Of a stretch of 64,000 bases of DNA, positions 26,087 through 35,081 are shown piece after piece; position 1 is the stretch's first letter, and each line of letters begins with the position of its first letter. The translations under genes were made by a program, and so were the position numbers. The notes under the pieces are model-generated. The model did no database searches and was not told where the DNA came from. It worked only from the letters and a program-made list of their open reading frames with translations. The stretch spans positions 62,001-126,000 of the forward strand of contig NZ_BDAM01000007.1 in assembly GCF_001895045.1 (NCBI RefSeq), read 5' to 3'. The DNA is from Rhodococcus coprophilus NBRC 100603 (GTDB taxonomy: Bacteria; Actinomycetota; Actinomycetes; Mycobacteriales; Mycobacteriaceae).

Positions 26087-27187
26087 GTGATCACTTTCGA
26101 CAACGTCGAGAAGCAGTATCCCGACGGAACGGTGGCGGTCGACGGCTTGTCGCTCGAGGTGCCCACCGGCACGCTGACCGTGTTCGTCGGACCGTCCGGA
26201 TGCGGTAAGACCACTTCTCTCCGCATGATCAACCGGATGGTGGACCCGACCGGCGGGCGCGTGCTGGTCAACGGTGAGGACGTGCGCACCCAGGATCCTC
26301 GAACGCTCCGGCGGGGGATGGGATACGTCATCCAGCACGCCGGGTTGTTCCCACACCGGACCGTCGTAGACAACGTCGCAACGGTGCCACGATTGATGGG
26401 TGCCTCACGCAAGCAGGCCCGGGCGACCGCCATGGAGGTGCTCGGCCGGGTCGGACTGGGAGAGGAACTGGCCCGTCGATACCCGGCACAACTGTCGGGC
26501 GGGCAGCAGCAACGCGTCGGCGTGGCTCGCGCCCTCGCCGCCGATCCGCCGATACTCCTGATGGACGAACCGTTTTCGGCGGTCGACCCGGTGGTCCGCA
26601 AGGAGTTGCAGCAAGAGTTGCTGCGCTTGCAATCGGTCCTCGCCAAGACCATCGTGCTGGTCACCCACGACATCGACGAGGCGATCACTCTCGGCGACCG
26701 CGTCGCCGTACTTCGTCCGGGTGGGGTGCTCGCCCAATACGCCACTCCCGAAGAGCTTCTGGGCGATCCGGCAGACGACTTCGTGGCCGGATTCCTCGGG
26801 GTCGACCGGGGAGTGCGGCTGCTCTCGTTCTTCTCCACAACAGATCTTCCGCTGCACACCGATCGGATCACGACCACCGGAGACGTGTCCGGCCGGGCCG
26901 GCGACGACCGCTGGCTACTCGTCGTCGACGACGAGAAACGGCCCCTCGGCTGGCGCGACCCGCAGGCACCCGAGGCCCTCGCGCCGGCCGGACGGGGTTT
27001 CGTGCCCGGACAGGACACGTTGCGTGGCGTTCTGGACGCCTCGGTACTGTCGCCGTCCGGGTTCGCGGTCGCAGTCGACGAGGGAGGGCGGGCAATCGGA
27101 GTCGTCAGCAGCGAAGAAGTGACCGCGGTAATTCGCAGCAGGCATCGACGCCGTGCGGATTCCCAACCGGCGCAGGGTCGCCCGTGA
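26087..27187 (+). CDS. Osmoprotectant-type ABC transporter ATP-binding protein (OpuCA/ProV-like)
   Basis: 366 residues from GTG 26087. Walker A GPSGCGKTT near residue 36, the Q-loop YVIQHAGLFPHRT, signature LSGGQQQR, Walker B ILLMDEPFSAVDP and the H-loop VTHDIDEA are all intact. About 120 residues beyond the ATPase domain are CBS-like and may sense ionic strength as in OpuA-type ATPases. The stop overlaps the GTG of the first permease (27184-27187). Confidence 0.92.
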   Translation: MITFDNVEKQYPDGTVAVDGLSLEVPTGTLTVFVGPSGCGKTTSLRMINRMVDPTGGRVLVNGEDVRTQDPRTLRRGMGYVIQHAGLFPHRTVVDNVATVPRLMGASRKQARATAMEVLGRVGLGEELARRYPAQLSGGQQQRVGVARALAADPPILLMDEPFSAVDPVVRKELQQELLRLQSVLAKTIVLVTHDIDEAITLGDRVAVLRPGGVLAQYATPEELLGDPADDFVAGFLGVDRGVRLLSFFSTTDLPLHTDRITTTGDVSGRAGDDRWLLVVDDEKRPLGWRDPQAPEALAPAGRGFVPGQDTLRGVLDASVLSPSGFAVAVDEGGRAIGVVSSEEVTAVIRSRHRRRADSQPAQGRP

Positions 27188-27828
27188 ACCTCCGAATCCC
27201 GGGCTACCTCGGTACGTTCTGGGAACTGCTGTCGGACCACCTCGTGATGGCTCTCGGTGCGTCCTTCCTGGGACTGGTGGTGGCGCTGCCGCTCGGCCTG
27301 GTGTGTGTGCGATGGCCGCGGGCGTACCCTCCCGTCCTGGCGATCTCGAGTGTGCTGTATTCGATTCCGTCGCTTGCCTTCTTCGTCCTGCTCATCGCGT
27401 TCACCGGCATCAGCCGGACGACCGTGATCCTGCCGCTCGCCGTGTATGCCCTCGCCGGCCTCGTTCCGAACGTGGTCGACGGACTGCGTGGAGTCCCGGA
27501 CAGCGTGCGCCAGTCCGCGATCGCGATGGGATTCTCCGAACCCCGCAGGCTGCTCATCGTGGATCTGCCGATCGCGCTTCCCGCGGTCCTCGCGGGGTTG
27601 CGTGTCGCGGTCGTGGCCAACATCAGCTTGGTCAGTGTCGGTGCGCTGATCGGAATGGGTGCGTTCGGGTCGCTCTTCACCGCGTCGGTGCAACTGGACC
27701 GGCTCGATCTCGCGCTGATCGGAGTCGCGATCACAGTCGTGATGGCACTCGTCGCCGACGCGGTGCTGGTGCTCGTGCAGTGGCTGGCCACACCGTGGCT
27801 GCACCGGTCTGCGGGAGCAACCCGGTGA
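27184..27828 (+). CDS. Osmoprotectant-type ABC transporter permease (first)
   Basis: 214 residues, about five to six hydrophobic segments (MALGASFLGLVVALPLGLVCV, VLAISSVLYSIPSLAFFVLLIAF and others). The EAA-type coupling loop AIAMGFSEPRRLLIVDLPIALP docks the ATPase. It forms the membrane channel with the neighbouring permease. Coupled on both sides: GTGA with the ATPase gene and GTGA with the second permease gene at 27825-27828. Confidence 0.92.
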   Translation: MNLRIPGYLGTFWELLSDHLVMALGASFLGLVVALPLGLVCVRWPRAYPPVLAISSVLYSIPSLAFFVLLIAFTGISRTTVILPLAVYALAGLVPNVVDGLRGVPDSVRQSAIAMGFSEPRRLLIVDLPIALPAVLAGLRVAVVANISLVSVGALIGMGAFGSLFTASVQLDRLDLALIGVAITVVMALVADAVLVLVQWLATPWLHRSAGATR

Positions 27829-28499
27829 CGACGTTGTGGCACTATCTCGTCGAGTGATTCGGTGACGCCGCGAACTGGTCGGGACCGTCCGGAATCCCGG
27901 CTCGCCTCCTCGAACACTTCGGCTACACGCTCCTGGCCTTCATGCTGACCGTCCTGCTCGCGCTGCCTCTGGGGCTGTGGACCGGGCACACGGGCCGCGG
28001 CGGAATCCTGATGACCCTCCTCGCGAACGCCGCGCGGGCACTTCCGACCTACGGACTGCTCGTACTGCTGGTGGTGCTCTACGGCATCGGACTCGTGCCG
28101 ATTCTGGTTCCGCTCGTGGCACTGGCGGTGCCGCCCGTGCTGCTCAACTCCTACGAGGGGATCCGCAACGTCGATCCCGCTCTCACGGATGCGGCGCGCG
28201 GTATGGGCATGACCCGCGTCCAGGTGCTGCTCCGCGCGCAACTACCCGTTGCGATGCCGCTCATCCTGGTAGGGATGCGGACAGCGGCGGTCCAGATCGT
28301 GGCTACCGCGACGATCGCGGCGTCAGTGAGTTTCGGCGGAGTGGGCAGGCCGATCGTCGACGGTCTCGCGCGTAGCGACTACGCACTCGTGGTGGGCGGT
28401 GCCGCTCTCGCGGCGGTGTGCTCCGTGGTAGTGCTGGGCATCTTCGCGGTGCTGCGCCGCGTGCTGGTGCCGGAAGGCCTGAGGGCCTCGCCGGGGTGA
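27825..28499 (+). pseudogene. Second osmoprotectant-type permease, interrupted by an in-frame TGA
   Basis: Translation from GTG 27825, which overlaps the preceding stop as in an intact operon, gives VTTLWHYLVE and then TGA at 27855-27857. The same frame continues as FGDAANWSGPSGIPARLLEH and the full permease to 28499, including the coupling loop DAARGMGMTRVQVLLRAQLP. Homologous permeases normally start just like this peptide, so the TGA probably replaced a sense codon such as GGA or CGA. The next in-frame start is ATG 27942, within the first membrane helix; reinitiation there would give 185 residues. Sequencing error, a nonsense mutation or reinitiation are all possible. Confidence 0.7.
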
Positions 28500-29064
28500 C
28501 TGAATCCCCGTACCGGAGCCCTCTCGGTGGCTGTGCCCTGCACGAATACGCCTACGCGGCGGTGCGGAAGCGATGACGCGATCGACGCGGCAGACGTCGA
28601 CCTACGAGGAGTGTCGCTTTCGCGTGACCTTTTCGTGATCTTCCATTACGGTTTACACAGCCCGCTCGGCGGGGACCCTCACGTTGTGGTACGACGTGTC
28701 GTGTTGCGAACTGCGGCGCCGGACTGAGGCACGCCCGTCGGGGGAGTCCGGCGCCGCATTTGCCACCGGAACACCCACCGATTTCGGTGCGCTACGAGCG
28801 ACCTGTGGTGCCCGCACCCGAATCATCCGCACCCCACGCGCGCAGGGCGGAGACCGTCGTCCTCAGCGAATCCTCGGACGGCGCCGGATTCACAGGTTCG
28901 GCCGCGCCCGAATCGGGCTTGACACGGCCCGCTACGGGATACAGCGAAGAAAAGAGCATCGTCGACCTTCCGTCCGTGCCGTATGTCCTAATGGGTGTAC
29001 CACCGGATACCACGGTTCTGAACGCGACGTAGCTCACACTTTCGCGGTGCCGCGCAAGAACGGC
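28500..29064. other. 565-bp intergenic region, no confident gene
   Basis: Frames at 28760-29032 (plus) and 28792-29037 (minus) are opposite each other, lack ribosome sites and have weaker third-position G/C than neighbours, so neither is accepted. A relatively A/T-rich segment (28620-28660) precedes a strong hairpin at 28712-28758. That arrangement would also fit a short untranslated RNA. Confidence 0.4.
28712..28758. terminator. Strong G/C hairpin
   Basis: A perfect 14-bp stem, TGCGGCGCCGGACT at 28712-28725 and its complement at 28745-28758, with a 19-base loop, followed on the plus strand by TTTG. It lies 213 bp beyond the permease gene and could end that transcript or one started in the A/T-rich segment before it. 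Confidence 0.6.
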
Positions 29065-29931
29065 TCATGCCCGAGGGGCGAAGACCTCTTCTGCGAGCCT
29101 GGCGGGCGCTTCGACCGCGAGCAGATGTCCGGCGCCCGGAACCACCTGGAGATCGATCGCCATGTCCTCGGCGAGCTTGCGCAGCGACGAGACCTGCACC
29201 AGCGGATCCTGCTCACCGACCACGATCTCGACCGGGCGGCCCCGCCAGCGCTGGAGCACCGAACGACCGATCCGCGGCAGGCCGGTCAGCGAGGTGCAGT
29301 ACGCACCGACGCGACACGACCAGCGCAGCGTCGGATCGTCGGGCTGATAGCCACTGCCGGCCAGCGCCTGCAGGTATCGCTGGGTGTTCTCGAGATTCGG
29401 TTCGTTCCGCCATTGGAGGCCGGGGATGAGGGCGCGATGCCACCGCGCGCGAGGCACAAGACCCAGCGGCGCGGCGAGAACGAGTTTGTCGACGCGGTCC
29501 ACGTCGGCCGCAGCGGCCGCGACAGACGCCGACCAGCCCAGTCCGATCACCGAGGCGCTCGGAAGTCCGAGTGCGTCGAGCACCTCGACGAACCAGCGAC
29601 CGTAGGCCGCGTGAATCTCGGACGCAGGCCGGGTGCGGGCGCTTCCACCGGGCAGGCCCGGCAGGTCGACCAGGATGACGCGGCTGGAGTTGTCGAACTC
29701 CTCCGCGAGGAGTCGCAGTCCCGCGGCCGGGAGGTCTCCACCGGCCAGGACGACGATCGGCCGGGCGGTGGCCTCGCCGATACTCAGGATGTAGGTCTCG
29801 CCCAGCGACGTGCGTGCGATGTGCTCGTCGACCGGCCTTGCCCAGTGCGACAGCATGCCCGCGCACGCAGAATGAATGACGCTGTCGTCACCGGGGCAGC
29901 GGTAGGGGGATCGGGTGAGCATCCGAATCAC
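29065..29931 (-). CDS. Alpha/beta hydrolase
   Basis: 288 residues from GTG 29931 (ATG 29922 is an alternative). An alpha/beta hydrolase core is visible: VILVDLPGLPGGS, the nucleophile elbow VIGLGWSASVAAAA near residue 133, an acid in VGEQDPLV and the His in PGAGHLLAVEAP near the end. The elbow reads GWSAS rather than the standard GxSxG, with Ser in the last position. Substrate unknown. It appears to stand alone between unrelated genes. Confidence 0.8.
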   Translation of the reverse strand: MIRMLTRSPYRCPGDDSVIHSACAGMLSHWARPVDEHIARTSLGETYILSIGEATARPIVVLAGGDLPAAGLRLLAEEFDNSSRVILVDLPGLPGGSARTRPASEIHAAYGRWFVEVLDALGLPSASVIGLGWSASVAAAAADVDRVDKLVLAAPLGLVPRARWHRALIPGLQWRNEPNLENTQRYLQALAGSGYQPDDPTLRWSCRVGAYCTSLTGLPRIGRSVLQRWRGRPVEIVVGEQDPLVQVSSLRKLAEDMAIDLQVVPGAGHLLAVEAPARLAEEVFAPRA

Positions 29932-30132
29932 CCGACAACCCGGGCCGAACCGGGCACGACGACATGTTCACAGGTGAACTGCATGGGATGAATCTTCTCT
30001 CGTAGGCACGACAACTCTTCGCCGACCTTGCGGCACACCGGACGACACCGTAGCTCACTCCTGTGGCCCACGCCAGCATCCACTCCGGCCTTCGGGCGCG
30101 CGCGTCCCTCGCGTCACTCCGGTACCACGGCG

Positions 30133-31440
30133 TCACTGGGGCGAGCCGGTGACTCCCTGCCGCAACTCGTCGACCGAGGAGACGACTCGTGGACGATAGC
30201 CGTCACCGGCGTCCGGGTCGGCAAGGCGTCCGTCGGGGTCTACCAGCGCAACCTCGATGTCGTCGCGGTGAAGGCGCCGGATCACCTCGAGCAGCATCCT
30301 GCGTCCGACCGGAAGAACCGCCCGGACCAACGTGAGATCGAACACCACGCCCGGAGTTTCGGCGGGATCCTCCACCATCGCCCGCACGATCCCCTCTGCG
30401 TTCGTGAAGTGGATGTCGCCGTGGAGTTCGAGAAGGGTGAAGGCCTCATCGCCCTCTCCCTGGACGGCACGGCGGCGCAACACCGATTGCGACACGATCG
30501 GTGCCTCCATGAGGTGGAGGTTCATGTCGTGCGACAACCGCTCGAAGGCCTCGACGCCGCGCACACTCGTGCCGTGCTCGTCCAGCCGGGGCGAGTACAC
30601 CGCAATACCCAACTGGCCCGGAAGAACTCCGATGATCCCGCCCGATATGCCGCTTTTCGCGGGAATGCCGACGGTGGAGAGCCAGTCGCCTGCCGCGTCG
30701 TACATTCCGCAGGTCGCCATCACCGACAGCACCTGCCGCACGACCGAACGGGAGAAAATCCGCTCGCCGGTGCGCGGTTGCACACCTCCGCCGGCGAGCG
30801 TGGCGGCCATCATCGCGAGATCGACCGTATTCACCTTCACCGAGCATTGCCCGACATATCCGGCGACCACGTCGTCGGGATCGTCGGGGAAGCTCTGGTA
30901 GTTGCGCAGCAGGTTCGCGATAGCGACATTTCGGAACGACGCGTTCAGTTCCGAGGCTGCGATCGCGTCGTCGACTTCGAGTTCACGCCCCGCCATCGAC
31001 GACAACAGGCTCCGGATGGCCTCGACACGAGACTCTGCCGTCGCGTTGTCGCACACCAGTGCGTGTGCGGTGAGGGCGCCTGCGTTGATCATCGGGTTGA
31101 GGGGACGACCTGTATCTCGCTGGAGGGAAATCTCGTTGAAGGCTTCACCCGACGGTTCGACACCGATCCTGTCGAGCACCTTCTCGAAGCCCTGCTCTTC
31201 GAGCGCGAGACCGTAGACGAAGGGCTTCGATATCGACTGGATGCTGAACTCGGTCTCGTCGTCACCCACCGAATATGTCACGCCCTCCGCGGTGACCAGC
31301 GAAATCGCGAAGCGGTCCGGATCCGCATTCTTCAATTCGGGGATGTGGTCTGACGTCGCGCCTGCCCCTTTCGAACAGACGGAGAGAACTTCGGTCAGGT
31401 AATCCGGCAGAGGTGAACGCATCGGTCCATCGTCGCTCAT
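30133..31440 (-). CDS. glsA: Glutaminase with C-terminal STAS domain
   Basis: 435 residues from ATG 31440 (ATG 31422 also possible). The serine-dependent beta-lactamase-like glutaminase domain spans about 1-310. It has the SxxK catalytic motif in FSIQSISKPFVYGLALEE, RPLNPMINAGALTAH and SGISGGIIGVLPGQLGIAVYSP. A STAS domain follows (about 335-425, LLELHGDIHFTNAEGIVRAM). This fusion is known in actinobacterial and some proteobacterial glutaminases; the STAS part is presumed regulatory. The enzyme converts glutamine to glutamate and ammonia. The longer frame to 32001 is antisense to the next gene. Confidence 0.92.
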   Translation of the reverse strand: MSDDGPMRSPLPDYLTEVLSVCSKGAGATSDHIPELKNADPDRFAISLVTAEGVTYSVGDDETEFSIQSISKPFVYGLALEEQGFEKVLDRIGVEPSGEAFNEISLQRDTGRPLNPMINAGALTAHALVCDNATAESRVEAIRSLLSSMAGRELEVDDAIAASELNASFRNVAIANLLRNYQSFPDDPDDVVAGYVGQCSVKVNTVDLAMMAATLAGGGVQPRTGERIFSRSVVRQVLSVMATCGMYDAAGDWLSTVGIPAKSGISGGIIGVLPGQLGIAVYSPRLDEHGTSVRGVEAFERLSHDMNLHLMEAPIVSQSVLRRRAVQGEGDEAFTLLELHGDIHFTNAEGIVRAMVEDPAETPGVVFDLTLVRAVLPVGRRMLLEVIRRLHRDDIEVALVDPDGRLADPDAGDGYRPRVVSSVDELRQGVTGSPQ

Positions 31441-31586
31441 TGCGGATACCGCCGGTCGTGGGCGTTCCCTCGGGGAAATGAGGAGGCGGATTCGTAGACA
31501 ACCCGTGAGGCGTCGGGCCACGATGGAATACCGGGTGCGGGTACAGGTAATTACGAGCAACCCCCGGCAAAAAGATCTCTCCGGAA

Positions 31587-31613
31587 TGTCGATCGCCGAT
31601 CGGCCCGTTCGAC
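31587..31613 (+). promoter_or_regulatory. Candidate ECF42-type promoter of the DGPF gene
   Basis: TGTCGA at 31587-31592 and CGAC at 31610-31613, separated by 17 bp, lie about 50 bp before the YCII/DGPF gene start. From what I recall of the ECF42 literature, members recognise TGTCGA at -35 and CGA/TC at -10 upstream of their linked DGPF genes. This site fits both elements and the spacing. Confidence 0.55.
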
Positions 31614-31663
31614 GGGTAGATAGGAGAGATCGAATCGCGGTCTCCGACACGAAGGGGAATCCC

Positions 31664-32095
31664 ATGAAATACATGCTGGTGATGCGGTCCACCGACGCCG
31701 CCATCGAAGCTTCCAAGAACATGGACTTCAACGAGATCGTCAACGCCATGGGCCGGTACAACGAGGATCTGATCAAAGCTGGTGTCCTTCTCGCGGGGGA
31801 AGGCCTGTCCGACGCCGAGGAAGGATTCGTCGTCGACTTCGACTCCGATCCTCCGTTGGTCACCGACGGCCCGTACGGGGAGACCAAGGAACTGTTCAAC
31901 GGTTTCTGGATCATCCAGACCTCGAGCAGGGAGGAAGCCGCCGAGTGGGCGAAACGCTGCCCCCTCGGACCGGGTTCCAAGCTCGAAGTACGTCGCGTCA
32001 CCGCGGCCGAGGACTTCGATCAGAACAACGAATACGTCCGCAAGGAAGCCGAATGGCGTGAGCAACTGGGCACCGACAAGCCGGTGGTCGGCTGA
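31664..32095 (+). CDS. YCII-related (DGPF) protein linked to an ECF42 sigma factor
   Basis: 143 residues from ATG 31664 (MKYMLVMRSTDAAIEA). A ferredoxin-like YCII fold carries the DGPYGETKELFNGFWII segment, a variant of the DGPF motif. Such proteins are routinely encoded beside ECF42 sigma factors and are thought to take part in, or be the output of, that pathway; biochemical role is unknown. The sigma gene starts 5 bp after its stop, and the proposed ECF42 promoter lies upstream. Confidence 0.88.
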   Translation: MKYMLVMRSTDAAIEASKNMDFNEIVNAMGRYNEDLIKAGVLLAGEGLSDAEEGFVVDFDSDPPLVTDGPYGETKELFNGFWIIQTSSREEAAEWAKRCPLGPGSKLEVRRVTAAEDFDQNNEYVRKEAEWREQLGTDKPVVG

Positions 32096-32100
32096 CCGAG

Positions 32101-33387
32101 ATGAGCGAGACGCGGCCGCACGGCCTCGACGACGCACGCCGCGTCGTCGAGGCCGTGTGGCGCATGGAGTCGGCGAAGATCGTTGCGGCCCTGACACGCA
32201 CCGTCGGTGATCTCGATCTCGCAGAAGATCTTGCTGGACAGGCACTGCTCGCGGCACTCGAGCAGTGGCCGGGAACCGGGGTACCGCGCAATCCGGCGGC
32301 GTGGCTGACATCGGTGGCCACCCGACGAGCGATCGACGGGTGGCGGCGCCGGGACCGGCTCGACGAGCGTTATGCCTATCTGGCACGCGAGTTGAGGGAC
32401 GACGCATCGAAGTTCGACACCGACGCGTGGGATCCCGACCGGATCGACGACGACGTGCTGCGGCTGATGTTCGTTGCGTGCCACCCGGTGCTGAACCGCA
32501 ACGCCCAGGTGGTTCTGACCCTCCGCGTCGTAGGGGGCCTGAGCACCGACGAGATCGCGAAGGCTTTCCTCACCCGCACCACCGCTGTCCAGCAGCGGAT
32601 CGTTCGCGCCAAGAAGGCCCTCACCGCCGCCCGGGTGCCCTTCGAAGTGCCGGACCGAGAGGCCTTTCCGAGCCGGCTCAGTGCCGTACTCGGCGTGATC
32701 TACCTGATCTTCAACGAAGGCTACGTCGCAAGTTCGGGTGGCGATTGGATCCGCGCCGACCTCGCCGACGAAGCATTGCGACTGGGCCGCATCCTCGCCG
32801 AGCTTCTCCCCGAAGAACACGAAGTGCACGGACTCGTCGCACTCATGGAATTGACGGCGTCGAGGTTCGCCGCCCGCGCGACCCCCGACGGCGAGCCGAT
32901 CCTTCTCGCCGACCAGGACCGCACCCGGTGGAATCGCGCCCAGATCAATCGCGGCATTGCCGCACTCGCCCGCGCCGACGCAATCGGGCGGGGCCGGGGG
33001 CCGTACGGGCTTCAAGCGGCGATAGCCGAATGCCACAGCCGCGCGCTCACTTTCGAGGACACGGACTGGGACCGCATCGTCCTGATCTACGAAATCCTCG
33101 CCAGGGTGGCGCCGTCCCCGGTCGTCGACCTCAACCATGCGGCCGCGTTGTCGATGGCCGAAGGCCCGGCGGTCGCGCTCGAACATGTGGACAGGCTCGC
33201 CGCGTCGGGCACTCTCGCCGGGTACCACCTGCTGCCCAGTGTCCGGGGCGAATTGCTCCGCCGGGTCGGCCGCGGGGTGGAGGCTCGCGGCGAGCTGCTC
33301 GAGGCGGCACGCCTGACCGGAAACGAACGAGAGCGTGCGGTGCTCCTGGCGAAGGCGGAGGAAGTCCGCGAGTCCTTCGACCTGTGA
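32101..33387 (+). CDS. ECF42-group RNA polymerase sigma factor with C-terminal extension
   Basis: 428 residues. Sigma region 2 is at about 20-90 (DLDLAEDLAGQALLAALEQWP, then AAWLTSVATRRAIDGWRRRD) and region 4 at about 135-185 (LRVVGGLSTDEIAKAFLTRT). Some 230 further residues form a helical TPR-like DUF6596 domain containing YLIFNEGYVASSGGDWIRADL, which is characteristic of ECF42 and needed for activity in studied members. No anti-sigma gene is adjacent. Probably positively autoregulated through the upstream site at 31587. Confidence 0.92.
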   Translation: MSETRPHGLDDARRVVEAVWRMESAKIVAALTRTVGDLDLAEDLAGQALLAALEQWPGTGVPRNPAAWLTSVATRRAIDGWRRRDRLDERYAYLARELRDDASKFDTDAWDPDRIDDDVLRLMFVACHPVLNRNAQVVLTLRVVGGLSTDEIAKAFLTRTTAVQQRIVRAKKALTAARVPFEVPDREAFPSRLSAVLGVIYLIFNEGYVASSGGDWIRADLADEALRLGRILAELLPEEHEVHGLVALMELTASRFAARATPDGEPILLADQDRTRWNRAQINRGIAALARADAIGRGRGPYGLQAAIAECHSRALTFEDTDWDRIVLIYEILARVAPSPVVDLNHAAALSMAEGPAVALEHVDRLAASGTLAGYHLLPSVRGELLRRVGRGVEARGELLEAARLTGNERERAVLLAKAEEVRESFDL

Positions 33388-33391
33388 GAAT

Positions 33392-34252
33392 TCATTCCTG
33401 CCGGTTCAGCGCCGCGAGTGCCTCGAGTTGATCGAGGTAATGCTCCGACGACGTCGCGGCGATCGTCACGCCCGCCACGGTGGCACCCGCCTCGCCGATG
33501 CGTCTGAGCCGATCCGCGGTCCGCACCGGGTCGCCGATGGGGTCGACGGGCCGGCCGGTGCCGAGCACGACGTCGAAAGCGGCGGGTGGTTCGACACGCG
33601 ACAACATCTCGGTGAGGGTGTCGAGATCGAGGCCGAAGGGCACCCATCCGTTACCGAGTTCCACCGCACGCCGAAGAGATCGCGGTGTGCGGCCCCCGAC
33701 CCAGACGGGTACTTCGGTACGGACACCGTGGGGATCCACGACCATGTCGGAGAACTCGAAATGCGCACCGGAGTACGACGGTCGTTCGCGGCCCCAGGCC
33801 GAACGCAGGGCGCGGAGCGCGTCGTCGGCGATCTCGCCACGTCCTGCGAACTGAGCTCCGAGGAGTTCGAATTCTTCTGCGAGACTGCCGACACCGACGC
33901 CCAGGACGAGTCGCCCACCGCTGACTCGGTCGAGGGTCCCGTAGCGTTTCGCGATCTCGAGGGGGTGGTGGTACCCGAGCACGAGTACCTGCGTGACGAG
34001 CCGGATGTTCCGCGTGCGCGCAGCCAGGAATCCCAACGTCGCGAGTGGATCCCAGTAGGTCGAACCTCGTTGCGCAGCAACATCTACCGGTACGGCCACG
34101 TGTTCGCTGCAGGTCAGATGGTCGAAGCCGAGACGGTCGGCGGCTTCCGCGATCGCGACGAGGTCCTCGACGCCCGCGTCGGCCTCCCAGTCCCCGGCGA
34201 CTCCGGGCACCCGAGTCACGATAGGGCTCGTGATGCCGAGGCGCAGAGTCAT
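33392..34252 (-). CDS. LLM-class (luciferase-like) F420-dependent oxidoreductase
   Basis: 286 residues with the bacterial luciferase-like TIM barrel: LGITSPIVTRVPGV at the start, LVAIAEAADRLGFDHLTCSEH, STYWDPLATLGFLAARTRNIRLVT, and AKRYGTLDRVSGGRLVLGVGVG. This pattern is common to actinobacterial F420-dependent oxidoreductases (TIGR03619-like). Substrate unknown. Convergent with the sigma factor gene, whose stop is 4 bp away. Confidence 0.85.
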   Translation of the reverse strand: MTLRLGITSPIVTRVPGVAGDWEADAGVEDLVAIAEAADRLGFDHLTCSEHVAVPVDVAAQRGSTYWDPLATLGFLAARTRNIRLVTQVLVLGYHHPLEIAKRYGTLDRVSGGRLVLGVGVGSLAEEFELLGAQFAGRGEIADDALRALRSAWGRERPSYSGAHFEFSDMVVDPHGVRTEVPVWVGGRTPRSLRRAVELGNGWVPFGLDLDTLTEMLSRVEPPAAFDVVLGTGRPVDPIGDPVRTADRLRRIGEAGATVAGVTIAATSSEHYLDQLEALAALNRQE

Positions 34253-34400
34253 CGGAGGCGTCCGGCGGCCGCCATCCGCGGTCCGCGCCCTACGAGGCGG
34301 TCAGGTGTCATACCGGCCACGCTAATCTAACGGCACATCCCGGCGACAGCGTTGTCCCGGTCAACGGTTGCACCGCCCGGAACTCGCCCGGAGGTGCAGG

Positions 34401-35081
34401 TCAAGGCTCGAACCGGTAACCCCGCCCGGACTCGGTGATCAGATGCCGCGGACGAGTCGGGTCTCGTTCGAGCTTGCGCCGCAATTGCGTCAGATAGACA
34501 CGCAGATAATGGTTTTGGCCGACATAGGACGGTCCCCACAGTTCGGTGAGAAGCTCACGCTGGCCCACGAGCTTCCCACTATTGCGCACCAGCATTTCGA
34601 GCATGCCCCATTCGGTGGGGGTGAGATGGACGTCGGCCCCGTCTCGCACGACCTTCTTCGCCGCGAGATCGACGGTGAACGCATCGGTCACGACCACCGG
34701 GTCGGACAGATCGGGCAGCGTCGCCGCGCGCCGGACGGCGGCGCGGATGCGGGCGAGGAACTCCTCCATTCCGAACGGCTTGGTGACGTAGTCGTCTGCA
34801 CCGGTATCGAGAGCGGCCACCTTGTCGGCGGCATCGGTCCGGGCGGAAAGCACGATGACGGGTGCGGTATTCCAGCCGCGCAGGCCCGCCAGCACTTCGA
34901 TGCCGTCCAGATCCGGCAGCCCGAGATCGAGGACGATCACGTCCGGATGATGACGGGACGCCGCAAGCAGGGCGGTACGTCCGTCGGCGGCCGTGATCAC
35001 GTCGTAGCCCCGTGCCGTCAGATTGATGCGCAGGGCGCGCAACAGTTGGGGCTCGTCGTCGACGACGAGGATGCGGGTCAC
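34401..35081 (-). CDS. kdpE: Response regulator of potassium uptake
   Basis: 226 residues: a receiver domain with acidic pocket VVDDEP, phosphoacceptor Asp in VIVLDLGLPDLDG near residue 52, and Lys in YVTKPFGMEEF; and an OmpR-type winged helix with HLTPTEWGMLEMLVRN and NHYLRVYLTQLRRKLE. Last gene of the kdp operon; its start overlaps the kdpD stop (35078-35081). It should activate kdpFABC under K+ limitation. Confidence 0.95.
   Translation of the reverse strand: MTRILVVDDEPQLLRALRINLTARGYDVITAADGRTALLAASRHHPDVIVLDLGLPDLDGIEVLAGLRGWNTAPVIVLSARTDAADKVAALDTGADDYVTKPFGMEEFLARIRAAVRRAATLPDLSDPVVVTDAFTVDLAAKKVVRDGADVHLTPTEWGMLEMLVRNSGKLVGQRELLTELWGPSYVGQNHYLRVYLTQLRRKLERDPTRPRHLITESGRGYRFEP

Noticed and set aside
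25069-27804. 911-codon open frame on the minus strand across the ABC transporter genes
   Set aside because: It is the antisense of three well-supported genes with intact family motifs; its protein is Arg/His/Gly-rich with no recognisable domain.
28760-29037. Two opposing short frames in the gap after the ABC operon
   Set aside because: They overlap each other, have no ribosome site and show weak third-position G/C.
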